Source of the DNA: Chaetoceros tenuissimus
Lineage: Eukaryota > Bacillariophyta > Thalassiosirophyceae > Chaetocerotales > Chaetocerotaceae
Direction of reading: 5' to 3'
NCBI GenBank assembly: GCA_021927905.1
Contig: BLLK01000069.1
Location: 992,001 to 1,056,000, forward strand
Length of the DNA: 64,000 bases
Made by a program: the position numbers and the translations under genes. Shown here in pieces: positions 1 through 9,142 of the stretch (position 1 is the first letter of the stretch; the number at the start of each line of letters is the position of its first letter). Below the pieces are notes generated by a model. The model did no database searches. It saw only the letters and a program-made list of their open reading frames with translations, and was not told the origin of the DNA.

Positions 1-1788
1 GCCTTTGCCACATATTCATTTCTTACGAAATATTTCACCAGTGAGACGTCAACTCCCCAAATGGATAATGTCTCAATTGCAGTATCCTTCTTACCAAGTG
101 CATCTGCTAGATCAGAAATAGTCTTTTTACCAAACTCTTCTTCCCAACTTCTACCTCGAAACGTATCTTGGATGACCAAATCATTGAGATTAGCACTCGA
201 GTTTTTAATCCATTTTACTAAAGCCTCGATAAATTTGGGCCCATATCCTGAGTTGTAAATCTCTACGCGAGTAATTGTCTTTGGGAGGTTGGTGATAAGT
301 TCTATAGCTTTCGCTATATCTAGGTTTTCCCACCCGCCATCTTGTTTGAAGTCAAATTTCACTGCAGCCTTTAGAGAACCTTTTGACATAGCCTGTAATA
401 GCTTCTTCCATAGTTCATCTTCCCTTGAGTTCAAAGCGATCTTTAACGCTCCTAAAGTTGCAAAGTGCGCTCGAATGGAATCATTTACTTTTTCATATTT
501 CTCAGTATTCTCAGAGGTTTCCTGAGGTTGAGCATGTGCCTCTTCTTCAGTCTTCACCTTTAATAGCGAACCAATTGACTTTCCTTGAATCATGGCATTC
601 AAAATTAAATTCTTTTCTTCTGGTTTGGGAGCAATACAATCTTGTACTTTTAGTTCCATTATTTTCTCAATGACATCAATTGGAAAATGTTTCTCTCTAT
701 TCAACCATTCCGAAGGTGAATGATCCGATGGAGCTCCTCCAGGAACTATACCTACACTTTTCTTGAGATTTTTATTGTCATCCTCATGTTCGAACGGGGT
801 GTAGATACACCAAAAGGTCTTAGCATTCCTATCATTTTGAACAGATTGATAAACATCATAGATACACCACATTCTTTGAAATAGAGTTCTATCACGATCC
901 AGAAACGAGATAGTCCTATATTCTGCATATTCCCTCGCACGTCTCGATGCTAATTCATTTTCTTCAAAATTTGATTCCCATTGATTCACAGCAAATGTAA
1001 ATATCCAAATAGGAGTATCTGAAGTCATACCTCCGCCCTTTGTATCGTGTAACTTAGAAGAATTATGAGAGAAATCTTTGACAAATTGTGAAAAGCAGTC
1101 GATGAACTCGCACAAGGGCATATCCATGGAATGAGATGCAATAAAACGAGGCTTTTGTGGCCCGGCACACGACTTTTGATAAGTAGAGTATGAGTAGGTG
1201 AGATTGTTGTAGCGGAAAATGCAGAAGACCAGTGTATTGTATTCATAATGTTTCATCTGATTTCATACTTACTAGCAAGTTTTGAACAAAAGAATATTGT
1301 TTGAATTTCTCATCCATTGTAAACGGTTTCACAACATATGAGGTGACATGCCTCATGGTCACTTCCTTTGCTAACAGCAACTTCCCAGTGCTATCAGTCC
1401 AATTTTCATCTTCGCATCTCCTATTCACATTCGCCATGACAGCTCTGAGCTGCCGAAGAGTGATACCCATCAAAGCACATTCATATCGTTTTGGAGTGAC
1501 TCTTTGTGCAGTGTCTTCTATTGGAAGAGACGAATAGCTGATATAACTTGAAGCCAATCCATGTCCCCTTTCGGCTTCAATACTAGAAGCTTCTGACTGA
1601 ATTACTGTGATTTTCATATCCTTGGTCTTTTTACCATCCTCATCTGTTTTATAATAGCGACATGTAGTCTTTTGACTCATATCTACCCATTTGTCTTTCC
1701 CGTCAACCTCCAGATGATAGCCATCTAATAGTTCTTTGAACTTCTCTTCTCTTTTTTGAGCGTCAACATTTGCGTTTGCAGGTCCCAT
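1..1788 (-). CDS. TIR-like (SHSW-type) domain protein with LRR tail, 3' end outside window
   Basis: Two exons: 1273-1788 and 1-1172, joined by a 100-nt intron (donor GTAAGT, acceptor AAAAG at 1173-1174, phase 0). The reading frame is open to the left edge, so the C-terminus is missing; 562 residues are visible. After splicing, GPQKPRFIASHS, TPIWIFTFAVNQW and RMWCIYDVY follow in order. This is the layout of a protein family common in diatoms and dinoflagellates, in which GPQKP-x-FVSHxW is followed by an AxNQH block and an RxWCxYE block, resembling TIR or HET folds. An upstream block (ITLRQLRAVMANVNRRC) also fits that family. From about residue 410 the sequence turns into LRR-like repeats (AIELITNLPKTITRVEIYN, DTAIETLSIWGVDVS). 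The family's function is not established; an NLR-like sensing role is my inference. The start at 1788 is the first ATG of the open frame. Confidence 0.8.
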
Positions 1789-2388
1789 ATCTATGTGAAG
1801 AGGCAGAGTTGGTATTATTAGAATTCAAGTATTTGCTCTTGCATGTAATTTCCTTAGGATCTCACTTTGGAATTGAAATGAGTAATGAAAGATTGACGAC
1901 GATGTGATAAAGAAGATCGTAAAAAGATACGAATACTTGAATGAGACGGAGACCTGAAAGACTACTCTCGTACGTAGGAAAGGTACCAAGAATGATTTTT
2001 TCAGTTCTCATCATTTCGCGCGTTTTCCCATCCTCTTGAAAATTGGTAGTGTTTCTAATGCGGAAGGTACTACATTATGCAATTATCTTCAGATACCGCT
2101 CTCTCTGAATGATTGAGGATTTCAAAATTAAATATGATAGACTTTGTATGGCAGAATAAGGGGAATAAATGAAAATACCAAAGCATGACAGTTTGTGACA
2201 CACATACGTAGTACATGATTTCGTCTAACCAAAAAAGTGAAATTTTCAATGGTCAGAATTTCCACATTTTGGCAGAGTTTTGACCACATCCAATGCACCC
2301 TGGATAGAATAATATAATTAAAATACTATAAACAACAATAAAACTCGCACAAAACACCTTAAAAAATGCCAAAAGGAAATTTTGAAAA
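1789..2388. other. Spacer between TIR-like gene and 5S rRNA
   Basis: AT-rich non-coding stretch of about 600 bp with no long open frame. It must hold the promoter of the minus-strand TIR-like gene at its left end. I see no repeat or RNA gene in it except the T-run terminator of the 5S gene at its right end. Confidence 0.6.
2385..2388 (-). terminator. Pol III T4 terminator of the 5S gene
   Basis: Four T residues on the minus strand directly after the 3' strand of the 5S terminal helix. T4 or longer runs end Pol III transcription. Confidence 0.7.
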
Positions 2389-2502
2389 GAACAACATCGA
2401 GAATTCCAACGTGGTCCCCCACCGTAGTACTACCTCGACCAGATCATGCTTAACTTCGATGAGCAGACGGGTATCGGTGTTCTCATGATTGTATGGTCGT
2501 TC
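2389..2502 (-). rRNA. 5S ribosomal RNA
   Basis: The minus strand carries a full 114-nt 5S rRNA. Conserved blocks in order are CGACCATAC near the 5' end, CACCGATACCCGTCTGCTC, the box A-like CATCGAAGTTAAGCATG, GAGGTAGTACTACGG and GTGGGGGACCACG. The terminal helix forms: GAACGAC at the 5' end pairs with GTTGTTC at the 3' end with one G-U wobble. A run of four T follows directly (2385-2388), as expected for RNA polymerase III termination. The gene is a single copy here, not in an array and not next to 18S/28S genes. The ends are set by the helix and may be off by one or two bases. Confidence 0.92.
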
Positions 2503-2821
2503 CTACTCGAGTTGCCGTCATTGCAATATAATAACACACAATCATCTACACACATACAACAAAACCAATGACCAAAAAGCCCTAACTCATCCATGCATTT
2601 CAAAACAAAGATGAACTATGATCACATACAAACCCTGCAATCATAAGTAGACTGCTACCATCTTCGTAGACTAGACTCGACTCGACTCCCAACACTACAT
2701 AATCTTACATGCCATCACAAAAACAATTAGGTACTTCACCAACCTAAACTGATGCAATCAAATGATAAGTGACAAGTAACAAGAGGCCCTTGACATCACA
2801 CATATTATATTTACTTTGATC
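2503..2821. other. Spacer upstream of 5S rRNA
   Basis: Non-coding; contains short direct repeats (gactcgactcgactcc near 2674-2690) but no gene I can support. Sequence just right of 2503 is the 5' flank of the 5S gene. Confidence 0.5.
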
Positions 2822-2968
2822 TTACATTGATACTACTCCCTCATTCTTCGAGTCACGCATGTACTGAAAGGGATGGAGGTACTCATCAACATCTTGTTTT
2901 CTAGATATCTTTTGTATCAAAGACTTGAGTTGTTCAATATCAACGCTTTCATGATTTGGTTTATACAA
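2822..2968 (-). other. Orphan exon-like open frame downstream of the phosducin-like gene
   Basis: The minus strand reads TTG TAT AAA CCA and on for 48 codons to a TAA at 2822-2824, with a credible composition (for example HESVDIEQLKSLIQKISRK and DVDEYLHPFQYMRD). A good acceptor, TTTGTAG, lies at 2969-2971. It would be the natural last exon of the phosducin-like gene to its right. However, the best donor there (GTATTC at about 3104) leaves phase 1, while this exon needs phase 0, so I could not join them. It may be an alternative last exon, part of another transcript, or chance. Confidence 0.35.
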
Positions 2969-3060
2969 CTACAAATGTAACAATTTTTTTTCTCGATTCG
3001 CGTTGTTCAATTTTTTTATGTGAATCTTTTCCTGATCTCCCAAACCAAAGCATGAAACTT

Positions 3061-3921
3061 CTAGATGGTACTTCGAAATGGATGATGAATACCTATCGAC
3101 TGAAGCACAATCTTGACATCTTCAGAAGTAAATCTATTCCTATCTACTATTTCCATAGATTTCGTAATAGGTGTAAGGTTTGCAATTTCAGTTCCAGCTT
3201 TATAAACCAAAACACAAGGAAAACCTACATGATCAAAATCTTCCTTCACTATAGAAGCTTTCAATCTAAAGAAGCGACAGTAGTCTACATCCCTTGCAAT
3301 ATGCTCCAAATGCTCATTCATTAGTCTACAACATGGAATGTCATCTTTATACAAGTGAAAAATACAAAAAATACTAGCATCAGTATCATCAATCTCATTC
3401 GAAAAGTCAAGTAGAGAATTCAATTCCAAAACGGTTCCAAAGCGCGGAATACTATTTTCCTGTGCTTGCAATTGTTGTATCCTTTGCTGTTTGTACGCTT
3501 CTAAAAAGTCATCGTCTAAAAAGTCAGAATCATCTGAATCAGATTCAGAATCAGAATCGTGTTGTTGCTGTTGACTTTTTTGAAATGCAATCGATATACT
3601 TTGTTCTCCAGGTTGTAGTGTCGTCCCTTCCGTCGCTTGTTTGAGTGCATCCCACTGTTCAGCGTGCTCTTGTTCCAATTTTAGTTTTTCGAATTTCTTT
3701 ACTGCTTTATGATCCGATAGCACACCTTTGACTCCCGTCTTTGCAGATTTTCCATCGGTATAGCTGTGAGGAAGCTGCTGTGGTGGTGTGGTGTGATCGA
3801 GAGGTGATTGCTGCAGTTCATCAGTACTACTTGATTCTTCGTCTTCCGATTCGTACTCTCGCCAGGTAGAATACTTGCCCGGGATGTTTTGCTTCAATAT
3901 TTTCTCTTCAAGGTCTGCCAT
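3061..3921 (-). CDS. Phosducin-like protein
   Basis: 286 residues, single exon as called. The N-terminal half is acidic and helical and contains TGVKGVLSDHKAVKKFEK, the TGPKGV block typical of phosducin and phosducin-like protein 1. The middle is an acidic Ser/Asp run (SDSESDSDDSDFLDDDFL), followed by the YxxQRIQQLQ helix. The C-terminal half is a thioredoxin-like fold (FHLYKDDIPCCRLMNEHLEHIA, then DFDHVGFPCVLVYKAGTEIANLTPI) without a CxxC active site, as in the family. Members bind G-beta/gamma and act with the CCT chaperonin in folding WD40 proteins. The stop at 3061 gives a sensible end near the expected family C-terminus. The open frame at 2822-2968 may be an alternative last exon. Confidence 0.85.
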   Translation of the reverse strand: MADLEEKILKQNIPGKYSTWREYESEDEESSSTDELQQSPLDHTTPPQQLPHSYTDGKSAKTGVKGVLSDHKAVKKFEKLKLEQEHAEQWDALKQATEGTTLQPGEQSISIAFQKSQQQQHDSDSESDSDDSDFLDDDFLEAYKQQRIQQLQAQENSIPRFGTVLELNSLLDFSNEIDDTDASIFCIFHLYKDDIPCCRLMNEHLEHIARDVDYCRFFRLKASIVKEDFDHVGFPCVLVYKAGTEIANLTPITKSMEIVDRNRFTSEDVKIVLQSIGIHHPFRSTI

Positions 3922-4246
3922 TGTTTTGTTTATCTATTTCATGGGTCTTTACAGTGGTTGCACCTGAATTGAATTGAAATGAGAGAGGCCCCGTTTCCTT
4001 TGGCGTTTAGTTTTGTCCACATTACGTAGATAATTTTCATACGGAGCTAATTGATTCTCTTTACGACAAATAAGAACATTGGAAAAGATTCATACTGGAT
4101 CTACATGGATCTACGAGCCGCCGTGCGCGTGCTTTCGTCATCGCAAAAAGAAGAAGGAGAAGATCCTCATTCATAATATTCTCCTATTTCTACTCATTAC
4201 TCATCAGTATACCTCATCTAATACTACCATAGCAAGCCTAGCAATA
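3922..4246. other. Divergent promoter region
   Basis: About 325 bp between the phosducin-like gene (minus) and the methyltransferase (plus). The frame of the methyltransferase is open upstream to an ATG at 4079, but that part is low in protein character and is taken as 5' leader. Confidence 0.45.
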
Positions 4247-5209
4247 ATGAGCTTGTCTAACTTTCTTCAAGATACAGCGGAGCAGGTAGCTTCTACTCTA
4301 TCCAAGAACATAAAGATTAACCAGACAACAACAAAGACAAGTGAAAGCAATACAATCGTCAAACACCAATCATGGATACTGCCTTCTTCTCTTGCACTTG
4401 CGTCTGCTGCAGTACTTGCTACAATCTATAAAAAAGTTTCCATAGCACAAATCGCTGGATCTATATATGATAAAATCATTGTTGATATGACAAAAGTATG
4501 GTATAGAGCTGTACTTGAACAGCAACCTGACCATGCTGTCATTTTAGATGTTGGCATTGGTACTGGAGGTAAGAAATAAAGGCCTTTGCTAGTTGCAATA
4601 ATGGATATTGAGGTAGCATAAAGACTCAGCATTTATTATATTTTCACAGGAGCACTCTTACAATGCAAAGATATTGTACAAAGAAAGAAATTGAAAATCA
4701 TTGGAGTGGATTATAACAAATTTTACGTACAAGCTGCTGAAAAGGCTATTGCAGATCAAAACATGTCGGAATATATTACAGTTCATACCCTTGATATCTA
4801 CGACGAAGAAGCATTGCAAGTAATTATGGCAAAGCATTCCATTGATAAATTCAACAGTGTATACTTTTCCGGAAGTTTCAGTCTCATGCCTGATCCAAAA
4901 GAGGCTTTGGTGAAAGTTGCAAAAGTTTTGGAACCAAAGGGAAAGATTTACATTACACAGACTTATCAGAAGAAGACGCCTCCGCTCATGACTTACTTGA
5001 AACCAATGATTAAATATGTGACCACCATTGACTTTGGACAATTGGTCACTGTGGAACAAGTCAAGCAATTCTTCCAAGTGGAAAATTTAGAGTTGGAACA
5101 GCATTCTGTTATTGATGGATCGTTGGACAATTATTGGCAAGCTGCGTACATTACTGTTTTGGCCAAGAAACCAGCCACGCCGAATATACTGCAGGGATGG
5201 TTTAAATAA
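4247..5209 (+). CDS. SAM-dependent methyltransferase, membrane-anchored
   Basis: Exons 4247-4568 and 4650-5209 with an 81-nt intron (GTAAGA ... TTTTCACAG), giving 293 residues. The splice restores motif I across the junction: VILDVGIGTGG plus ALLQC. Motif II follows (KIIGVDYNKFYVQAAEKAI) and then the DIYDEEAL and YFSGSFSLMPDPKEALV blocks of class I methyltransferases. A hydrophobic segment (about residues 45-60, ILPSSLALASAAVLATIY) lies before the catalytic domain and probably anchors it. Start at MSLSNF (4247) is chosen because upstream residues look like leader; an in-frame ATG at 4079 would add 56 residues. The substrate is unknown. Confidence 0.82.
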
Positions 5210-5275
5210 ATGCACATGCTTCAAGACAAGGACGTTTGATTACGTTGTTCGATTTCGTATTTATGAATTATAAAC

Positions 5276-7030
5276 TTAAGCAAATACACCCTCTTGCATT
5301 GGCTCAGGAAATGTTGGAACATCTCGACTTGTATAAAACCAAGCATAAGACGGAACAATATCATTTTCATCTTCCTTCTTTTCTTCTTGATTATCCCCTT
5401 CATCATTTTTTCTTACACAAACGACACCACAGAAGTAAGCTATGTCAGCAGGACCCCTGCAAAAATAAATGTCAAAGTATTGAGTCTCCCCATCATCCTC
5501 TTGTCGCTTCCATAGACATTTGTCGAAATCATAGTCGAAACTGAATGTATAGTTGGTCACAAGAATTGGAATCCAATCGAATTGTGCTATCTCTCCACTG
5601 CTTGATTTATACTTTCCATTTCCACAGAACTTGGCCCCACTCACAGACATTCCTCCAAGAAAACGTTTTCCCCGGGGAATAGTCGGTTGAAAGGAAATCT
5701 TGCTAGTTCTTACTAGACCAAGACCCGAATCACTTTTTTGCGAAGTTTTCAAACACAAATCAGCAGCGCCAGTCCAGATATTTCTACAAAATGTTTCATA
5801 GTCCATGGTTGCATCGTAATCCTTCCCAATAATTGCTATTGCAACCTTGGTAACACTTGCCTCGCGATCAGATTCATAAGATACATTCAAAGCAGAGTAT
5901 GCTGCAAGTAATGGATCACCCACTTGCTCGAAGAAATCTTCCTTGCTACTGGAATGCGTCCATGATTTGCACGTACATAATGCCATCATAGCTTCAAGAG
6001 CTATTTGGTATCCTTCATCATCTTTTGCTGCTGTAAAGAAATCAACAAGATGATACATGGCTGTATAGCCTTTGCTATAACCAGAGCTAATGATGCTGTG
6101 GATATCTTGAATATACTCGTCTGATAGGTTTTCACGCTCACCATCTGTAAATGTCCTGGATAAAAGGATTTCCAAAACGTTGAGTGTCTTATCAAAATGA
6201 GGCTCGCTACCATAGTAAGCATATTGGCGATCTTTCAACAGAGGTTTCTCAGCAGCATATGCAAAATATCCTCTTCGATCCATCAATTTGGCCATGTGCT
6301 CTGCTTTCGTACAAAAGAGTTTACAAATGTTGAGCCTGTCATCGATATCTACTTGTCGCATTTTCAACCCCAGCGAACGAATATCATCAAAAACCAAATG
6401 AATTGAATTGGAATCAAATGGCCCAAATGCTGATTCTTGATAAATCCATGCTCTCTCAAGAGACTGCGACAATTGATCAGGCTGAAGCATCCATTCTGAT
6501 ATGGTCTCCAGCAATGCAAAAAACAATCCCATATATGCCACAGTCTCATCAGTTTCTACATTCACAACAATGTTGGCCATAAAGTCCATCCATCCAAGAT
6601 GCTTATTGTCCTTCAACCATTTGAGAAACCACATATAGTTGGAAGGTGCTCTGTACGCACCACCAGACGAACCAACACCTTGTACATTTAACCAACGATA
6701 ACTCGCCATACGAATCAAGTTAGGATAATCATTAACAAATTCTGGTTTGAAACAAATGGATACAAACTCTTGACATATAGGATCTCGAACTGGATGCACT
6801 TCAAAGAATTCATCCCATATGGATATTGGTTCTCCTATGATGTAATCTTGAGCTATGGATTGAATTTCTTCGAGGTAGGATTCATGACAGAGAAAATAGA
6901 TTCCGGTTCTTTTGGGTCGATTGTTATAAAACTGTTCCACATCTATTGCATCATATTCCTCTGATCTCCGATTGTCTCTATTTGAAGCTTTCTTTTGAAA
7001 GACTTGAAAGAATGTAGAACAACACGCCAT
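5276..7030 (-). CDS. Hypothetical protein with HET/TIR-like motifs
   Basis: 584 residues, one exon. I do not recognise the family with certainty. The N-terminal half has blocks in the order seen in HET or TIR-like proteins: MASYRWLN, then WMDFMANIVVN, then a helix (YMGLFFALLETISEW) and LERAWIYQESAFGPFD, which resembles the RxWxxQE end of HET domains. The middle is helical. The C-terminal part (about residues 450-550) is rich in aromatic beta-strand-like segments, such as FDWIPILVTNYTFSFDYDFD, and Cys. It has no signal peptide (MACCSTFFQVFQKK) and is probably cytosolic; Cys at positions 3 and 4 could be lipidated. It lies tail to tail with the methyltransferase at 4247-5209. Confidence 0.75.
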   Translation of the reverse strand: MACCSTFFQVFQKKASNRDNRRSEEYDAIDVEQFYNNRPKRTGIYFLCHESYLEEIQSIAQDYIIGEPISIWDEFFEVHPVRDPICQEFVSICFKPEFVNDYPNLIRMASYRWLNVQGVGSSGGAYRAPSNYMWFLKWLKDNKHLGWMDFMANIVVNVETDETVAYMGLFFALLETISEWMLQPDQLSQSLERAWIYQESAFGPFDSNSIHLVFDDIRSLGLKMRQVDIDDRLNICKLFCTKAEHMAKLMDRRGYFAYAAEKPLLKDRQYAYYGSEPHFDKTLNVLEILLSRTFTDGERENLSDEYIQDIHSIISSGYSKGYTAMYHLVDFFTAAKDDEGYQIALEAMMALCTCKSWTHSSSKEDFFEQVGDPLLAAYSALNVSYESDREASVTKVAIAIIGKDYDATMDYETFCRNIWTGAADLCLKTSQKSDSGLGLVRTSKISFQPTIPRGKRFLGGMSVSGAKFCGNGKYKSSSGEIAQFDWIPILVTNYTFSFDYDFDKCLWKRQEDDGETQYFDIYFCRGPADIAYFCGVVCVRKNDEGDNQEEKKEDENDIVPSYAWFYTSRDVPTFPEPMQEGVFA

Positions 7031-7507
7031 GCCGGTATTAAAAATATTGCTGGTTCACGCAAAAATAGAAAATAGACAAACTGCCTGGTACCGTGTTTCG
7101 ATGGCTTGCTGAGTTTTCTAATTGATGTATGAGATCGATCTAATCTCGACACTCATAACTCAATAACTCATAAACACATTTTCATTTTGAAGTTGGAAGA
7201 AGAAAATCTCCCTTTCTTTTTGTCAGTTGGAAAGTTGGAAAAGCTAAAGTAGCCAACAATGATTCGATTCTTCTTTCTGTCGTGTTTTGAACTTAGGGTG
7301 TCCTTACTGACTTGCAACAGTTTCTTTGTATCTTTTGTATCTCTTCTCTTTTCTTCAATAATGAAGCATCGATATCATCCAATCGCTATCACTTGATCCA
7401 ATCAATCCATCAATATGAAGTTGAAATTATGCATATTAACCCAATCTACCGAGCTACCTATAGAAGGAATATGAAGTCCATAGGGCCAAGTTGAAAAGAA
7501 CCTCAAC
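7031..7507. other. Divergent spacer
   Basis: About 480 bp between the HET-like gene (minus) and the glycosyltransferase (plus). Short open frames here have no protein character; a promoter for each gene must be inside. Confidence 0.45.
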
Positions 7508-9022
7508 ATGACAACGGCTGTCAACAACAAAAAGAAACTTGTTTCCATCATTAATGCAGGTTCTCGTGGTGATCTTCAGCCTTTTGTCGGAATGGCTCTC
7601 GAACTATCCAAATATTATAGGGTTAGAATTCTTACAAATGCTGGAAGCTCACAAAAGTTCGTCGAAAGCTTTCCTCACCTCGAGTATGCTGAAATTTGGC
7701 CAGACGATGCTCAACAAACTTTACAAACCAATCAAGGTCTAAGACATGCAATGGCAGAAGGAAATGCATTCAAATTCTTTCAAATTATCGATGAATTGGA
7801 TAAGAAAAATGCACCAATGACTATCAAGAACTTCTTGAATGAAATGAAGAATCATAGACCCGATCTCTTGATTACAGGACCATTGGCAGCATACATGCAT
7901 TTCTATGCTGAGCGCATTCTGAAATTTACTGTGATTAATTTACAGCTTCAGACGATTGGATATAATCCACATCATGCTTCACTAGGGCTACCTACACTTC
8001 CATTTGGTATGCATTATTATCTGATACTCTTTGTGATCAAAGGTGTATTCAAGGGCTTTGCAAAATACAACGAAGTGGCTATTAAACTTGGACAACCAAC
8101 GCTCAACTTGACGGAAAAGGAATTTATGAAAGAAGCATCAAATAGTTTGAAAGGATTCGGATCACAGAAATCCTTCATATGTCAATCTCCTTTGTTTAGA
8201 AATATATTGAGACCTAATGTAGACCCAGAACGATACATTTACACTGGTGCCTGTACCATAAATGCAAAGCAGCAAACAAAATTCAGTGCCAACTTTGGAG
8301 GCGATCAATGTCAACAACAAATTACTGCATTTCTGGATAAAGACAAGAAGAATAAACCTGTGTATATCGGATTTGGAAGTATGTTAGGACAAGAACCAAG
8401 AGATTTGGTCCTTATGTCAGTCACGGCTCTCATGTATGCCGATGAAAGGGGGATCATTCTTGCTGGAACAGCTGGGTTGTCGTTCGAACTTCTCTGTATA
8501 GCAACTGATGACCAAAATGTCATTGCTTATGCAAAAAACAACATCCTATTTGTAAATGCTGTGTCCCATGAATGGCTTTTCCCTAAGCTCAAATGTACTG
8601 TGCACCATGGCGGATCTGGTACGACGCAAGCTGCACTTCGAAGCGGTGTTCCAACAATCGTTACTCCCGTTTATCTCGATCAGTTTTGTCATTCTCACGT
8701 TGTAAATCAACTTGGTGTAGGAACAGGATTCCGAGTTAGTATGAAAAAGATAAACTACATCAACTTGGGATTAGCAATCAAAGCAGTTCAAAGTGAACAA
8801 ATAACACTACGTTGCAAGGAAGTATCCACCATTATTCGAAAAGAAAACGGAAATGAATTCATTACGAAGATTGTAAAAGAGCGTTTGGTTGAGAACGGAA
8901 ATTCCCCAGATGCGTCCACAGCTAAGTTACAGCTGCATCAAGCTTATATTCTACCCGAGTTGGTGATGGTTTCATTGAAAATGATTATGATAGCTTGTAT
9001 ATTAAAATTTTGTTTGACTTGA
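7508..9022 (+). CDS. Sterol 3-beta-glucosyltransferase-like UDP-glycosyltransferase
   Basis: 504 residues, one exon. The N-terminal Rossmann domain starts with the SRGDLQPFVGMALEL motif typical of sterol glucosyltransferases (UGT80, GT28-like N domain). The middle has RPDLLITGPLAAYMHFYAERI. The C-terminal UDP-sugar domain has PVYIGFGSM, then VHHGGSGTTQAALRSGVPT followed by PVYLDQFCHSHVVNQLGVG. The HHGGSGTT motif and the DQ pair at the end of the sugar-binding loop are intact. The expected reaction is transfer of glucose from UDP-glucose to a sterol 3-OH at a membrane. It lacks the PH/GRAM domains of fungal Atg26, as in plant-type enzymes. A hydrophobic C-terminus (VMVSLKMIMIACILKF) may associate with membrane. 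Confidence 0.88.
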   Translation: MTTAVNNKKKLVSIINAGSRGDLQPFVGMALELSKYYRVRILTNAGSSQKFVESFPHLEYAEIWPDDAQQTLQTNQGLRHAMAEGNAFKFFQIIDELDKKNAPMTIKNFLNEMKNHRPDLLITGPLAAYMHFYAERILKFTVINLQLQTIGYNPHHASLGLPTLPFGMHYYLILFVIKGVFKGFAKYNEVAIKLGQPTLNLTEKEFMKEASNSLKGFGSQKSFICQSPLFRNILRPNVDPERYIYTGACTINAKQQTKFSANFGGDQCQQQITAFLDKDKKNKPVYIGFGSMLGQEPRDLVLMSVTALMYADERGIILAGTAGLSFELLCIATDDQNVIAYAKNNILFVNAVSHEWLFPKLKCTVHHGGSGTTQAALRSGVPTIVTPVYLDQFCHSHVVNQLGVGTGFRVSMKKINYINLGLAIKAVQSEQITLRCKEVSTIIRKENGNEFITKIVKERLVENGNSPDASTAKLQLHQAYILPELVMVSLKMIMIACILKFCLT

Positions 9023-9142
9023 GAACAGAATAGATTTTGGTAGGGAGTACTCATTATTCAAATAACCTATTCTTATCACTACAGTGTATTTCTTGTATTA
9101 CACTTCACGTACTTCTATTATTTTTCATATGATAGCTCAAAT

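Noticed and set aside
61-673. Plus-strand open frames of 65-82 codons
   Set aside because: They lie antisense to the open minus-strand exon of the TIR-like/LRR gene, which explains the sequence better.
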